Shown here: piece after piece, positions 27,363 to 36,392 of the stretch
How the letters are laid out: every line of letters starts with the position of its first letter
Numbering within the stretch: position 1 is the stretch's first letter
NCBI GenBank assembly: GCA_001464235.1
Contig: LNFH01000203.1
Location: forward strand, 1-46,126
Source: Rhizobiales bacterium Ga0077556
Lineage (GTDB): Bacteria > Pseudomonadota > Alphaproteobacteria > Rhizobiales > Phreatobacteraceae
Direction: 5' to 3'
DNA length: 46,126 nucleotides
Program-made: the position numbers and the translations under genes
The notes under the pieces: model-generated
Told to the model about the DNA's origin: nothing
Databases searched by the model: none
The model's input: only the letters and a program-made list of their open reading frames with translations

Positions 27363-28055
27363 TCAGTAACGCCGGATCAGGCCGACGAGCTTGCCCTGAA
27401 TCTGCACGCGGTCGGGGCCCAGCACGCGGGTCTCGTAGGCGGGGTTGGCCGCCTCCAGCGCGATGGAGGTTCCGCGCTTGCGCAGGCGCTTCAGGGTCGC
27501 TTCCTCGTCGTCGATGAGGGCGACGACGATGTCGCCGGTCTCGGCGCTGTCGCCCTTGCGGATCAGGGCGAGGTCGCCCTCGAGGATGCCAGCCTCGATC
27601 ATCGAATCACCGCGCACTTCAAGGGCATAGTGCTCACCGCGGGTGAGCATTTCAGGCGGAACCGAAATCGTCGACGTTCGCTGTTCGATGGCCTCGCGCG
27701 GCACGCCGGCCGCGATGCGGCCCATCAGCGGCACGGCCACCGGCATTACCACGTCGTCGTCCTGGACGGGCGGACGGGCGCGGCCGAGCGAGCCCTCGAT
27801 GACGCTCGGCGAGAACTTGCCGCGGGCGGGACCGGCCGACTGCTCGGGCTGTCGAATCACTTCCAGGGCGCGGGCGCGATTGGGTAGCCGGCGAATGAAT
27901 CCGCGCTCCTCCAGCGCCGTGATGAGGCGATGGATGCCGGACTTGGACTTCAGGTCCAGCGCCTCCTTCATCTCGTCGAAGGAGGGGGGCACGCCGCTTT
28001 CCTTCAGCCGCTCCTGGATGAAGCGGAGAAGTTCATGTTGCTTGCGCGTCAGCAT
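27363..28055 (-). CDS. lexA: LexA, SOS-response repressor
   Basis: Represses DNA-repair genes until RecA-ssDNA triggers self-cleavage. 230 residues. Winged-helix DNA-binding domain 1-70 ([20 protein letters not shown] is the recognition region). Cleavage site Ala116-Gly117 in RIAAGVP, catalytic Ser151 (RGDSMIEAG) and Lys189 (TLKRL) are all present, so autocleavage should work. The linker is longer than in E. coli, as usual in alphas. Two SOS boxes lie upstream, so it represses itself. Confidence 0.97.
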   Translation of the reverse strand: MLTRKQHELLRFIQERLKESGVPPSFDEMKEALDLKSKSGIHRLITALEERGFIRRLPNRARALEVIRQPEQSAGPARGKFSPSVIEGSLGRARPPVQDDDVVMPVAVPLMGRIAAGVPREAIEQRTSTISVPPEMLTRGEHYALEVRGDSMIEAGILEGDLALIRKGDSAETGDIVVALIDDEEATLKRLRKRGTSIALEAANPAYETRVLGPDRVQIQGKLVGLIRRY

Positions 28056-28094
28056 CGGTTCCCGTCCCCTGCAGTGCCGTCGGCCGACTCAACC

Positions 28095-28109
28095 GAACAG
28101 ATCATGAAC
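28095..28109 (-). promoter_or_regulatory. SOS box (LexA operator), proximal to lexA
   Basis: GAAC at 28095-28098, seven bases, GAAC at 28106-28109 on the plus strand, which reads GTTC-N7-GTTC towards lexA. This is the exact direct-repeat LexA operator of Alphaproteobacteria. It lies just downstream of the predicted -10, over the expected transcription start. Confidence 0.88.
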
Positions 28110-28111
28110 AA

Positions 28112-28140
28112 TCACTATCTGTTCTTTATGTGTTCCGCAA
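28112..28140 (-). promoter_or_regulatory. Candidate lexA promoter
   Basis: On the minus strand TTGCGG (28140-28135), a 17-base spacer and TAGTGA (28117-28112). The fit to consensus is moderate, but both LexA boxes are placed so that they would block it, one in the spacer and one at the start point. The leader to the lexA ATG would be about 50 bases. Confidence 0.5.
28121..28135 (-). promoter_or_regulatory. SOS box (LexA operator), distal
   Basis: GTTC at 28121-28124, seven bases, GTTC at 28132-28135 (plus strand), which reads GAAC-N7-GAAC towards lexA. It fills the spacer between the predicted -35 and -10. Centre-to-centre distance to the other box is 26 bases, about two and a half helical turns, and the two boxes point in opposite directions. 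Confidence 0.88.
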
Positions 28141-28166
28141 CCGTTGAGATCCGGTAAAGGCGCCGC

Positions 28167-29369
28167 CTAGCTGTCGAGGCGGATGATCCGGCAGGGGCTG
28201 CCCGCCATGGCGGCGGGGGCGTGCGGGGGTCGCAGGATCAGCGCCTCGGCCTCGGCGAGCACCCGGATCATCGAGGAATCCTGCACGGGGAAGGGGGTGG
28301 CCACCAGCCGGCCGTCGCGCACGGCCAGCGTCGCCCTGAGGTGGTCGGCCCGCAGGTCGTTGGCCGGCACGTCCGCACCCAGGACGGCTTCTTCCGCCTC
28401 GTCGGCCGAATCGCCCCGTCCGGCGAGGCGCAGCAGCAGCGGCCGCAGGAAGAGTATGGCGCAGACGAAGGAGGCGACGGGATTGCCCGGCAAGCCGAGG
28501 AGCCGCATGGGGCCGAGGTCGGCCATCATCAGCGGCTTGCCCGGCCGCATGGCGATCTTCCAGAATCCGAGGGTTGCGCCCTCCGTGGCGATGACCTGCT
28601 GCATCAGGTCGTATTCGCCGACCGAGGCGCCCCCCGAGGTCACGAGGACGTCGTGGCCCTGGCTGCGGGCGAGGCGGACGCGGGCGAGGGTCTCGTCCAG
28701 CCGGTCGGGGGAAATGCCGAGAAGGGTCGGTTCGCCGCCGGCCCGGCGCACCACGGCGGCGAGCGCCAGGGCGTTGGAGGAGACGATCTGCCCGGGGCCG
28801 GGCGCGGTCCCCGGCTCCACGAGTTCGTCGCCGGTCGACAGGATGGCGACGCGGGGCCGGCGGTGGACCGGCACGGTGGCGTGGTTCATGGCGGCAGCGA
28901 GGGCGAGGCGTCGCGGGTTCATCAGCGTACCCGCCGAGAGCCCCGTCAGGCCCTCGGTGAAGTCGAGGCCGCGGCGGCGGATGAACTTGCCGGGTCGGGC
29001 GCCGCCGGTGACGACGACACGGTCTCCCTCGCGGCCGACATCCTCCTGCATGACGACGGCGTCGGCCCCGGCGGGAACGGGGGCGCCGGTGAAGATACGC
29101 ACGGCCTCTCCGACGGAAACGCTGCCCGCGAAGCCGCGCCCGGCCGCCGATTCGCCGATGACCCGCAGCGACCCGGGAAGATCCGCGGCGCGGACAGCGT
29201 AGCCGTCCATGGAGGAGACGTCGTCCGGCGGCTGGCTGCGGCCGGCGACGAGGTCACGGGTGAGGACGCGGCCGTCGCAGTCGCCGACGGCGATCCACTC
29301 CTCGGGGAGGGGCTGGGCACCCGCCAGGACGCGGGCCAGCGCCTCGTCGACGGGCAGCAGTCCCGCCAT
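28167..29369 (-). CDS. moeA: Molybdopterin molybdenumtransferase MoeA
   Basis: Inserts molybdate into adenylated molybdopterin in the last step of Mo-cofactor synthesis. 400 residues. Domain order as in MoeA: N-terminal segment with DVSSMDGYAVRA (about 50-61), IFTGAPVPAGADAVVMQED (about 92-110), then the MogA-like domain with ILSTGDELV, VTSGGASVGEYD and LLGLPGNPVAS, and the C-terminal barrel. All key motifs are intact. Starts three bases after the moaC stop, so moaC-moeA are co-translated. Supplies cofactor for enzymes such as the xanthine dehydrogenase at the right end. Confidence 0.96.
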   Translation of the reverse strand: MAGLLPVDEALARVLAGAQPLPEEWIAVGDCDGRVLTRDLVAGRSQPPDDVSSMDGYAVRAADLPGSLRVIGESAAGRGFAGSVSVGEAVRIFTGAPVPAGADAVVMQEDVGREGDRVVVTGGARPGKFIRRRGLDFTEGLTGLSAGTLMNPRRLALAAAMNHATVPVHRRPRVAILSTGDELVEPGTAPGPGQIVSSNALALAAVVRRAGGEPTLLGISPDRLDETLARVRLARSQGHDVLVTSGGASVGEYDLMQQVIATEGATLGFWKIAMRPGKPLMMADLGPMRLLGLPGNPVASFVCAILFLRPLLLRLAGRGDSADEAEEAVLGADVPANDLRADHLRATLAVRDGRLVATPFPVQDSSMIRVLAEAEALILRPPHAPAAMAGSPCRIIRLDS

Positions 29370-29372
29370 CGC

Positions 29373-29858
<486 letters not shown>

Positions 29859-29922
29859 GGACCGCACGTAGCGCCTTCGCGAAGCGTCCGCAACGGGTTG
29901 TCCAGCCGGGGCGGGCAGGCCT

Positions 29923-30591
29923 TCAGGCCGCGAGTTCCGCCGCCGCCTGGCGGATGGCGCCGGCGATCGTCTCCGGGGCTTCGGCGCCGGCGATGCCGTA
30001 GCGGCCGGCAACGATGAAGAAGGGCACGCCGGTGACCCCGATGCGCTGGGCCGAGGCATATTCGCGCTGCGTCCGCTCGACGTCGGCGTCCGTGGGGAAG
30101 AGCTCGGCCAGGAGCGAGGCGTCGAGGCCGCAGGCGGCACCGATGGCGATGAGTTCCTCGTCGTCGGCGAGATTGCGGCCCTCCACGAAGAAGGCGGTGA
30201 ACAGCGCCTCGACGACACGCCCCTGGATGTCGGGCGAGCGCGCCCAGAGGATCAGCCGGTGGGCGTTGAGCGTGTTCGGGGCGACGGCGATGCGCTCGAA
30301 GTCGAAGGCGATGCCCTCCTCGGCGCCGATTCCGGTGAGGCGCTCGTGAATCTGGCGGATGCGCTCGGGGTCGCCGAACTTGTCCAGCATGTACTGGCGC
30401 CGCGGCTTGCCTTCCGGCGGCAGGTCCGGGGCAAGCTGGTATGGCCGCCAGTGGATTTCCGTGGGGACGTCCGGGACGAGGGCCAGAGCCTTTTCCAGCC
30501 GGCGCTTGCCGACGAAGCACCAGGGGCAGACGACGTCGGAGACGACGTCGATCGTCAGCACGGGCGGGGTCGAGGATGGGGTGTCGGCCAT
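29923..30591 (-). CDS. FrnE-like DsbA-family oxidoreductase
   Basis: 222-residue thioredoxin-fold protein of the DsbA/FrnE group. CPWC at 22-25 in [15 protein letters not shown] is the redox motif, with a long helical insert and the cis-Pro loop [10 protein letters not shown]. No signal peptide, so it acts in the cytoplasm, unlike true DsbA. FrnE proteins are linked to oxidative stress or polyketide chemistry in other bacteria; the role here is open. GGGAG lies six bases before ATG 30591. Stands between the ANL-like gene (28 bases upstream) and moaC (64 bases downstream), and could be the third gene of the operon starting at 34110. Confidence 0.88.
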   Translation of the reverse strand: MADTPSSTPPVLTIDVVSDVVCPWCFVGKRRLEKALALVPDVPTEIHWRPYQLAPDLPPEGKPRRQYMLDKFGDPERIRQIHERLTGIGAEEGIAFDFERIAVAPNTLNAHRLILWARSPDIQGRVVEALFTAFFVEGRNLADDEELIAIGAACGLDASLLAELFPTDADVERTQREYASAQRIGVTGVPFFIVAGRYGIAGAEAPETIAGAIRQAAAELAA

Positions 30592-30619
30592 GGTGGGCTC
30601 CCGGGGGCAAAGCCCAGAT

Positions 30620-32272
30620 TTAATACCCCGCGGCCGCGCGCGCCACGCTCAGGAGCTGTGCAAGGGCGGAATGGGCATCGCCGAGCGGGTCTAGGATGGG
30701 CTCCGGCTCGCGCGGGCGGGTGTCCTCGAAGGGCAGCTGCCCGGCCTGGCGGGTGCCTCCGGGGATGGCGAGGGGAGTGACCCCGGTCTCAAGGAGCCGG
30801 CCGGCGAGGCCCGCGATGGCCCGTCCGTCACCGACCACCCCCGAGACGCGGTCGCCGAGGAGGGCGTCGGGCCGGATCACCGGCGCGATCTCGCCGCCGG
30901 CCTCGACATAGGCGGCGCGGATCGCGCTCTCGGCGAAGCGGCGTCCGCCGATGGAGACGACGCCCGGCTCGCGCGAGCCGATGGAGACGGTCTTGCGCGC
31001 CTTGTCGGCGGCGGCGGGCAGGCCGGTGTCGCGGAAACCATCTCCGTCCACGGACCAGAAGGGCGGCACGCCGTTCTCGGCCCCGGGCGGGAAGGCGGCG
31101 CGGGGCACCATGGCGCCGCGCAGCTCCAGCCGCCCCTCGGGGCCGACGCGCGATTCGATCAGCACCGGCGACTGGCCGCCCGAGGTGTGGGTGTCCGGGC
31201 CGAGCATGATCGCACCCGCGCCGTCCTTCAGGGCGCGGGCGACCGCGGTCTCGCCGATGCCCAGGAAGACGTCGACGGCAAGGCCCTCGGCGACAGCCTC
31301 GGCGAAGGCCTGCGGCTCGACGGGACGACGCGAGAAAAGGGCGAGATGGCGGAGCGAGGGCCGCTGGGCGAGGGGGGCGGAGACGACGGCTGCCGCGGCG
31401 GCTGCCGGCAGCACGGCATGGGTGGCGCCGTCGGGGGCGAGACGGTCGACGACGATGCGCAGGGCGAGCGGCGGATGGGCGACGAGGGTGCCCCCCGACA
31501 TGAGCCAGGGCACGACCTGCAGCGCGAGCCCCGCGAAGCAGTCGGGGGCAAGCGTCGCGGCGAAGACCGAATGCTCGTCCGGCACGCCTGCCATGAAGGC
31601 GGCGAGGCCGCCGGCGATCAGCTCGTTGTGGCTGCGAGGGACGGCGATGTGGCCGTCGGCCACGGCGTCGGCGGTCACCACTGCGACGTGGTCGGCGGGA
31701 TTGTCGGGCCGGGCGACCTCGACCCGCTCGGCCGGCGCCGGGTTCGCCAGCACGTCGTCGAGCGGAATGACGCCGTCGAGTGCCGGACCGCCCAGCGACA
31801 GGACGAAGCGCACGGAGAAGGTTTCCGCCGCGGCGAACCGCATCATGTCGGCGCAGTCGACAGGACCGGCGCGGCCGGCCGTCAGGATGGCGCGGGCGCC
31901 GATGCGCTGGAGGTGGGCGGTGGTCTCGCGGCGGCCCCAGCCGAGGGGGATCGGCGCGGCGACGAGGCCGGCGCGCAGCAGCGCCAGAACCGAGATGATC
32001 GCGTCGCTGGAGAGCGGGAACTGCGTCGCGACGACCGCGTCCGTCGGCAGGCCCATGTCCCGGAGCCGCCCGGCGAGGGCGTCGACGAGCCCATCGAGCT
32101 CGCCCCAGGAGAGCTGCCGCGGCTCGCCGCCGATGAGATGTGGGCGGTTCGGCGCGTCGGAGAGCGCCCGCGCCGTCGGGCGGATCTCGGCGGCGCGGCG
32201 CAGCAACGAATCGAGCGTCGCGCGTCCCGCCAGGCCCGACGCCGTACCCTTCCTGCCGCGCCCCAGAATCAC
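30620..32272 (-). CDS. Degenerate adenylate-forming (ANL superfamily) protein, probable pseudoenzyme
   Basis: 550 residues with the layout of acyl-CoA synthetases/AMP ligases: N-terminal LSWGELDGLVDALAGRL (about 54-70), the A1-like LALLRAGLVAAPIPLGWG, and the later DGDGFRDTG reminiscent of the FRTGD motif. The catalytic signatures are eroded. The nucleotide loop TSGTTGxPKG is replaced by VTADAVADGHIAVPRS (199-214), the YGxTE motif by FLGIGETAV, and no PxxxxGK lysine motif is seen at the C-terminus. Known ANL chemistry needs these residues, so a binding or regulatory role, or unusual chemistry, is inferred. GTG 32272 overlaps the stop of the solute-binding-protein gene (GTGA), so the two are coupled. 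Confidence 0.72.
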   Translation of the reverse strand: MILGRGRKGTASGLAGRATLDSLLRRAAEIRPTARALSDAPNRPHLIGGEPRQLSWGELDGLVDALAGRLRDMGLPTDAVVATQFPLSSDAIISVLALLRAGLVAAPIPLGWGRRETTAHLQRIGARAILTAGRAGPVDCADMMRFAAAETFSVRFVLSLGGPALDGVIPLDDVLANPAPAERVEVARPDNPADHVAVVTADAVADGHIAVPRSHNELIAGGLAAFMAGVPDEHSVFAATLAPDCFAGLALQVVPWLMSGGTLVAHPPLALRIVVDRLAPDGATHAVLPAAAAAAVVSAPLAQRPSLRHLALFSRRPVEPQAFAEAVAEGLAVDVFLGIGETAVARALKDGAGAIMLGPDTHTSGGQSPVLIESRVGPEGRLELRGAMVPRAAFPPGAENGVPPFWSVDGDGFRDTGLPAAADKARKTVSIGSREPGVVSIGGRRFAESAIRAAYVEAGGEIAPVIRPDALLGDRVSGVVGDGRAIAGLAGRLLETGVTPLAIPGGTRQAGQLPFEDTRPREPEPILDPLGDAHSALAQLLSVARAAAGY

Positions 32273-34110
32273 TGTCCGTCAGCCCCACCGGCGTCACGAC
32301 GCCACCACGTCTCAACGAGATAGCCGAAAACGGATGATTCGGCAGGCATGCCGATGTGATTCCAGCGCGCAATCCACTGGGACGGCTGGTGGAACAGCGG
32401 CACCCAGTAGAATCCGGAGGTCACGACCCGGTCGAGAGCCCGCGCCGCGGTGACGAGATCCTCGCGCCGGCGGGCCTCGACGATCGCCTCGACGAGGCGG
32501 TCCACCGCCGGATCGGCGATCCCCGGCAGGTTGCGGCTGCCCGGCGACTGGCCGGCGGCGACGCCCCAGTAGAAGGCCTGCTCGTTGCCGGGGGAGAGCG
32601 AGGTGTTCCACCAGCGGTAGTCGACCATGTCGAAGTCGTAGTCGCGCAGCCGGCGGTCGTATTGCACGGCGTCGACGTTGCGCACGGCCATGCGGATGCC
32701 CGCCCGCTGCAGGAAGCGCTGGTAGGTGAGGGCGAGGCGCTCCTGATCCCGCGTCGCCACGAGGAACTCGAAGGTGAAGGGACGCCCGGTGGCGGCATGG
32801 CGCATGACCCCGTTGTCGAGGCGCCAGCCGGCGGCGGCGAACAGCGCGAGGGCCTGCCGCAGGCGGTTGCGGTCGCTGCCGGTGCCGTCGGAGGCGGGCA
32901 CGGCATAGGTGCCGTCGAGGACGTCCTCCCGCACCCCGGCGCCCGCCGTGGCGAGGAGCCGGCGTTCCTCCGCCGTCGCGGCCCGGCCGCGCGAGGAGAG
33001 CTCCGAGCCCTCGAACAGCGACTGGGTGCGCTCGAAGCCGCCGGCATAGAGAGCCCGGTTGGTCCATTCGAAGTCGAAGAGGAGGCCGAGCGCCTCGCGG
33101 ATGCGCACGTCCTGGAACGGCGCGCGGCGGGTGTTCATCGTCAGCCCGCGGATGCCCTTCGGCGTGCCGGGGCGCAGCGTCTCCCGGACGATGCGGCCCT
33201 CGCGCATGGCGGGGAAGTCGTAGCCCGAGGTCCAGCGGCCGGGATCTGTCTCGACGCGGCTGTCGACGAGGCCCTTCTTGAACGCCTCGAAGAGCGTGTT
33301 GCCGTCGCGATAGAAGTCGAAGCGGATCTCGTCGAAGTTGAAGAGGCCGCGGTTGATGGCAAGGTCCCGGCCCCACCAGTTCGGGTCGCGCCGGAGGGTG
33401 AGACTCTCGCCGGCCCGGACCTCGCCGATGACGTAGGGCCCGGAGCCGACTGGCGGCTCCAGCGTCGTCTCCTCGAAGGTCGCCGGGTCGGTCGCGTGGG
33501 TGGGGAGGATCGGCATCAGGCCGAGGATCAGCGGCAGCTCGCGGTCATTGGCGCCGGCGAGGTCGAAGCGGATCGTCCGTTCGTCGATGAGATCGACGCT
33601 CTTCACCTTCCGGTAGTAGCTGCGGTGGTTCGGTCGCCCGCGCTCCCGGAGGAGTTCGAAGGAGAAGCGCACGTCGGCGGCGGTAACCGGCCGGCCGTCG
33701 GAGAAGCGGGCGCGCGGATCGACGTGGAAGATGATCCAGGAGCGGTCGTCGGGGAGTTCCAGGCCGGCGGCGATCTGCGGATAGAGGGTGAAGGGCTCGT
33801 CGTAGGAGCGCGCCAGCAGCGTCTCGTAGAGATATTGCCGGGCGCCGGGGACGGGCAGGCCGCGCACGACGAAGGGGTTCAGCGTGTCGAAGGTGCCCTG
33901 CACGCCGAGTACGATGCGCCCGCCCTTCGGCGCCTCCGGATTGACGTAGCGGCGGTGGGCGAGGTCGGGGGCGCTCGCGGGCTCGCCGTGCATGGCGAGC
34001 GCCTGGCGCACGGGTGCGCGCGGCACGTCGGCCGCAGCCCTGGCGGCGGCGGCCTGGGGCGCGATCAGGAGGGCGGCGGCGACGAGGCGGAGGAGGACGC
34101 GATGCAGCAT
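32269..34110 (-). CDS. Periplasmic extracellular solute-binding protein (family 5, YejA-like)
   Basis: 613 residues with a signal peptide (1 to about 25, ending AAAARA). Oligopeptide-type ABC binding protein: PKGGRIVLGVQGTFDTLNPF, FHVDPRARFSDGRPVTAADVRFSFELL, VGSGPYVIGEV and DPNWWGRDLAINRGLFNFDEI match YejA-like proteins, which bind peptides or similar solutes. No permease or ATPase gene is beside it, so it is an orphan that must share a transporter. ATG 34110 was chosen over TTG 34137 because the signal peptide begins there. Overlaps the ANL-like gene by four bases. Confidence 0.9.
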   Translation of the reverse strand: MLHRVLLRLVAAALLIAPQAAAARAAADVPRAPVRQALAMHGEPASAPDLAHRRYVNPEAPKGGRIVLGVQGTFDTLNPFVVRGLPVPGARQYLYETLLARSYDEPFTLYPQIAAGLELPDDRSWIIFHVDPRARFSDGRPVTAADVRFSFELLRERGRPNHRSYYRKVKSVDLIDERTIRFDLAGANDRELPLILGLMPILPTHATDPATFEETTLEPPVGSGPYVIGEVRAGESLTLRRDPNWWGRDLAINRGLFNFDEIRFDFYRDGNTLFEAFKKGLVDSRVETDPGRWTSGYDFPAMREGRIVRETLRPGTPKGIRGLTMNTRRAPFQDVRIREALGLLFDFEWTNRALYAGGFERTQSLFEGSELSSRGRAATAEERRLLATAGAGVREDVLDGTYAVPASDGTGSDRNRLRQALALFAAAGWRLDNGVMRHAATGRPFTFEFLVATRDQERLALTYQRFLQRAGIRMAVRNVDAVQYDRRLRDYDFDMVDYRWWNTSLSPGNEQAFYWGVAAGQSPGSRNLPGIADPAVDRLVEAIVEARRREDLVTAARALDRVVTSGFYWVPLFHQPSQWIARWNHIGMPAESSVFGYLVETWWRRDAGGADGQ

Positions 34111-34325
34111 GGGTTCCGGCCTGTTGGGCTGCCTCAATCCCTAGCATGAGGCCGGGTGATTCCGGCTTTTCAACGGGACGGCGAGCCGCTATTGAGCGCG
34201 ACCAGGGACAGCGCCACCGTGTCGCCACGTTCGGCAGCGACATAGCGCGTCCGAATCCGACCCATTAAGGTCCGGCCCGCACAGGCTCTCCGCTTGCGCT
34301 TCGGACACGATCGAAAGGACCTTTC
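34111..34325. other. Divergent intergenic region between the binding-protein and IalB genes
   Basis: 215 bases carrying the promoters of both divergent genes; I could not pick convincing -35/-10 pairs. AAGGTCC at 34267-34273 is complementary to GGACCTT at 34317-34323, which includes most of the IalB-gene RBS (AAAGGA, 34314-34319). If transcribed, this could fold and hide the RBS. No open frame of note. Confidence 0.4.
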
Positions 34326-35114
34326 ATGTCGTTCCCCGCCAAAGCCGCGGCTCGCGTCGGTGCAGGCCTCGCTCTCGCGCTGGTGCCCGCTCTCGCCCTG
34401 GCCCAGGCGCAGCAGCCGCAGCGCCCGGCGCAGCGTCCCGCCCAGCCGGCTCCGACCCCGCCCGCGGCCCCGGCGGCCGGTGCCGACAGCCTCGGCGCCA
34501 TCCAGACGCCGTGGGTGAAGCTCTGCGACCAGGTTCCGACCGACGAGCGCACACCGCCGACGACGAAGAAGCTCTGCATGGTGGTGCAGGAGACCCGCGC
34601 CGAGAACGGCCAGATGCTCGCCTCGGTGCAGATCCGCGACCTCGAGGGCGAGAAGCCGCGCCTCATCATCGCCGTTCCCGTCGGCATGTCGCTGCAGCCC
34701 GGCATCCGCGTCGTGCTGGAAGGCCAGGGTCAGCCGCAGCCGCAGGCGCTGCGCTACGAGGTCTGCCTGCCGAACGCCTGCTTCGCGCAGATGGAGCTCC
34801 AGCCGGAGTTCCTGACCCGCATGAAGCGCTCGACGAACCTGAACATCCAGGTCGTCAACATGAACAACCGCGCCATCTCGCTCGGCATGTCGCTGCAGGG
34901 CTTCCAGGCCTCCTACGACGGCGAGCCGGTGGACCCGAAGGCCTACGAGGAGAGCCAGCGCCGCCTGCAGGCGGAGCTCCAGCGCCGCGGCGAGGAGGCC
35001 CAGCGCCGCCTTCAGGAGCAGCAGCAGCGCCAGCAGCAGGGCGGCGTTCCCGGCGCCGCGCCCGTTCCGGGTGCTCCGGCCGGCATGCAGCCGCTGGCCC
35101 CGCCGCAGCGCTGA
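34326..35114 (+). CDS. Invasion-associated locus B (IalB)-family secreted protein
   Basis: 262 residues. Signal peptide 1 to about 26 (ALALAQ), a Pro/Gln/Ala-rich linker to about 52, then an IalB domain: WVKLCDQ, KLCMVVQETR, LIIAVPVGMSLQPGIRV, YEVCLPNACFAQMEL and NRAISLGMSLQGFQASYDG, with four cysteines in the family pattern. The tail from about 207 is a charged Arg/Gln/Glu helix (coiled-coil-like) ending in a Gly/Pro-rich stretch. IalB proteins are periplasmic; in Bartonella one is linked to erythrocyte entry, but they are common in free-living Rhizobiales and function is unclear. RBS AAAGGA precedes ATG 34326. Confidence 0.88.
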   Translation: MSFPAKAAARVGAGLALALVPALALAQAQQPQRPAQRPAQPAPTPPAAPAAGADSLGAIQTPWVKLCDQVPTDERTPPTTKKLCMVVQETRAENGQMLASVQIRDLEGEKPRLIIAVPVGMSLQPGIRVVLEGQGQPQPQALRYEVCLPNACFAQMELQPEFLTRMKRSTNLNIQVVNMNNRAISLGMSLQGFQASYDGEPVDPKAYEESQRRLQAELQRRGEEAQRRLQEQQQRQQQGGVPGAAPVPGAPAGMQPLAPPQR

Positions 35115-35140
35115 CGACGGCGACGTCTGTTTCGAGACGA

Positions 35141-35169
35141 GGGCGCGGGCCGGTTCCGCGCCCTTTTTT
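35141..35169 (+). terminator. Rho-independent terminator after the IalB gene
   Basis: GGGCGCGG (35141-35148) pairs with CCGCGCCC (35156-35163) over a seven-base loop, followed immediately by six T (35164-35169). A textbook intrinsic terminator, 26 bases behind the stop codon, so the IalB gene is a single-gene transcript. Confidence 0.92.
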
Positions 35170-35243
35170 CATGCATCCGCCGTTCCACGGAATTGTGCGG
35201 TGCAACCGCCTCCTGTAGCGCTGGACGCAACGAGGAGTGGGAC

Positions 35244-36284
35244 ATGAAGCTGCCGCGCAACGTCTACAAGCCGCTCGCGATCGGGGCCCCCGAGCCCTAC
35301 CGGGAACTGCCGGTGCGGCTGGAACGCATGATCCATTTCGTGCCGCCGCACATGGAAAAGGTGCGGGCCAAGGTGCCGGAACTCGCCAAGAGCGTCGACG
35401 TCGTCCTCGGCAACCTCGAGGACGCGATTCCGCTCGATGCCAAGGAGGCCGCCCGCGCCGGCTTCATCGCCATGGTGAAGGAGACCGACTTCGGCACCAC
35501 CGGGGTGTGGACCCGCGTCAACGCCCTGAACTCGCCGTGGATTCTCGACGACCTGACGCAGATCGTCGCCGAGGTCGGCGACAAGCTCGACGTCATCATG
35601 CTGCCGAAGGTGGAAGGGGCCTGGGACATCCATTACCTCGACCAGCTCCTCGCCCAGCTCGAGGCGCGTCACAGGGTCGCCAAGCCCATCCTCATCCACG
35701 CCATCCTCGAGACCGCCGAGGGGGTGAAGAATGTCGAGGAGATCGCCGCCGCCTCGCCGCGCATGCACGGCATGAGCCTCGGGCCGGCGGATCTCGCGGC
35801 GTCGCGCGCCATGAAGACGACACGCGTCGGCGGTGGCCATCCCGAATACAAGGTCGTCGCCGATCCGGGCGGGGAGGGGCCGCGCGCCGTCTACCAGCAG
35901 GACCTGTGGCACTACACCCTCGCCAAGATGGTGGATGCCTGCGCCGCCAACGGCCTCAAGGCCTTCTACGGCCCGTTCGGCGACTTCTCCGACGCGCTCG
36001 CCTGCGAGACCCAGTTCCGCAACGCCTTCCTCATGGGCTGCGCCGGCGCCTGGACGCTGCATCCCTCGCAGATCGACATCGCCAAGCGCGTCTTCTCGCC
36101 CGATCCGGACGAGGTCGCCTTCGCGGCGAAGATCCTCGCCGCCATGCCCGACGGATCGGGCGCGGTGATGATCGACGGCAAGATGCAGGACGACGCCACC
36201 TGGAAACAGGCCAAGGTGATCGTCGACCTCGCGCGCATCGTGGCTGCCAAGGATCCCGCCTTCGCCGACCGCTATGCGATCTGA
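35244..36284 (+). CDS. HpcH/HpaI-family CoA ester lyase (L-malyl-CoA / beta-methylmalyl-CoA lyase-like)
   Basis: 346 residues, TIM-barrel CoA lyase. Family hallmarks: [11 protein letters not shown] (metal-binding Asp/Glu region), [59 protein letters not shown] and [10 protein letters not shown]. This pattern matches malyl-CoA lyases of Rhodobacter and Methylobacterium, which split (methyl)malyl-CoA to glyoxylate plus acetyl- or propionyl-CoA; citramalyl-CoA lyases are related. No other ethylmalonyl-CoA or serine-cycle gene is near, so the pathway is inference. GAGGAG lies before ATG 35244. Confidence 0.85.
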   Translation: MKLPRNVYKPLAIGAPEPYRELPVRLERMIHFVPPHMEKVRAKVPELAKSVDVVLGNLEDAIPLDAKEAARAGFIAMVKETDFGTTGVWTRVNALNSPWILDDLTQIVAEVGDKLDVIMLPKVEGAWDIHYLDQLLAQLEARHRVAKPILIHAILETAEGVKNVEEIAAASPRMHGMSLGPADLAASRAMKTTRVGGGHPEYKVVADPGGEGPRAVYQQDLWHYTLAKMVDACAANGLKAFYGPFGDFSDALACETQFRNAFLMGCAGAWTLHPSQIDIAKRVFSPDPDEVAFAAKILAAMPDGSGAVMIDGKMQDDATWKQAKVIVDLARIVAAKDPAFADRYAI

Positions 36285-36392
36285 AGGGCGCCGGCATCCG
36301 TAGAACAAGCAGATGGGCGTTGACATGACGGCGCCGGGTCGCTTTTGTCCCGCGCCCATACCGCCCCATCGTCGCAAGGGACCTCGACCGGC

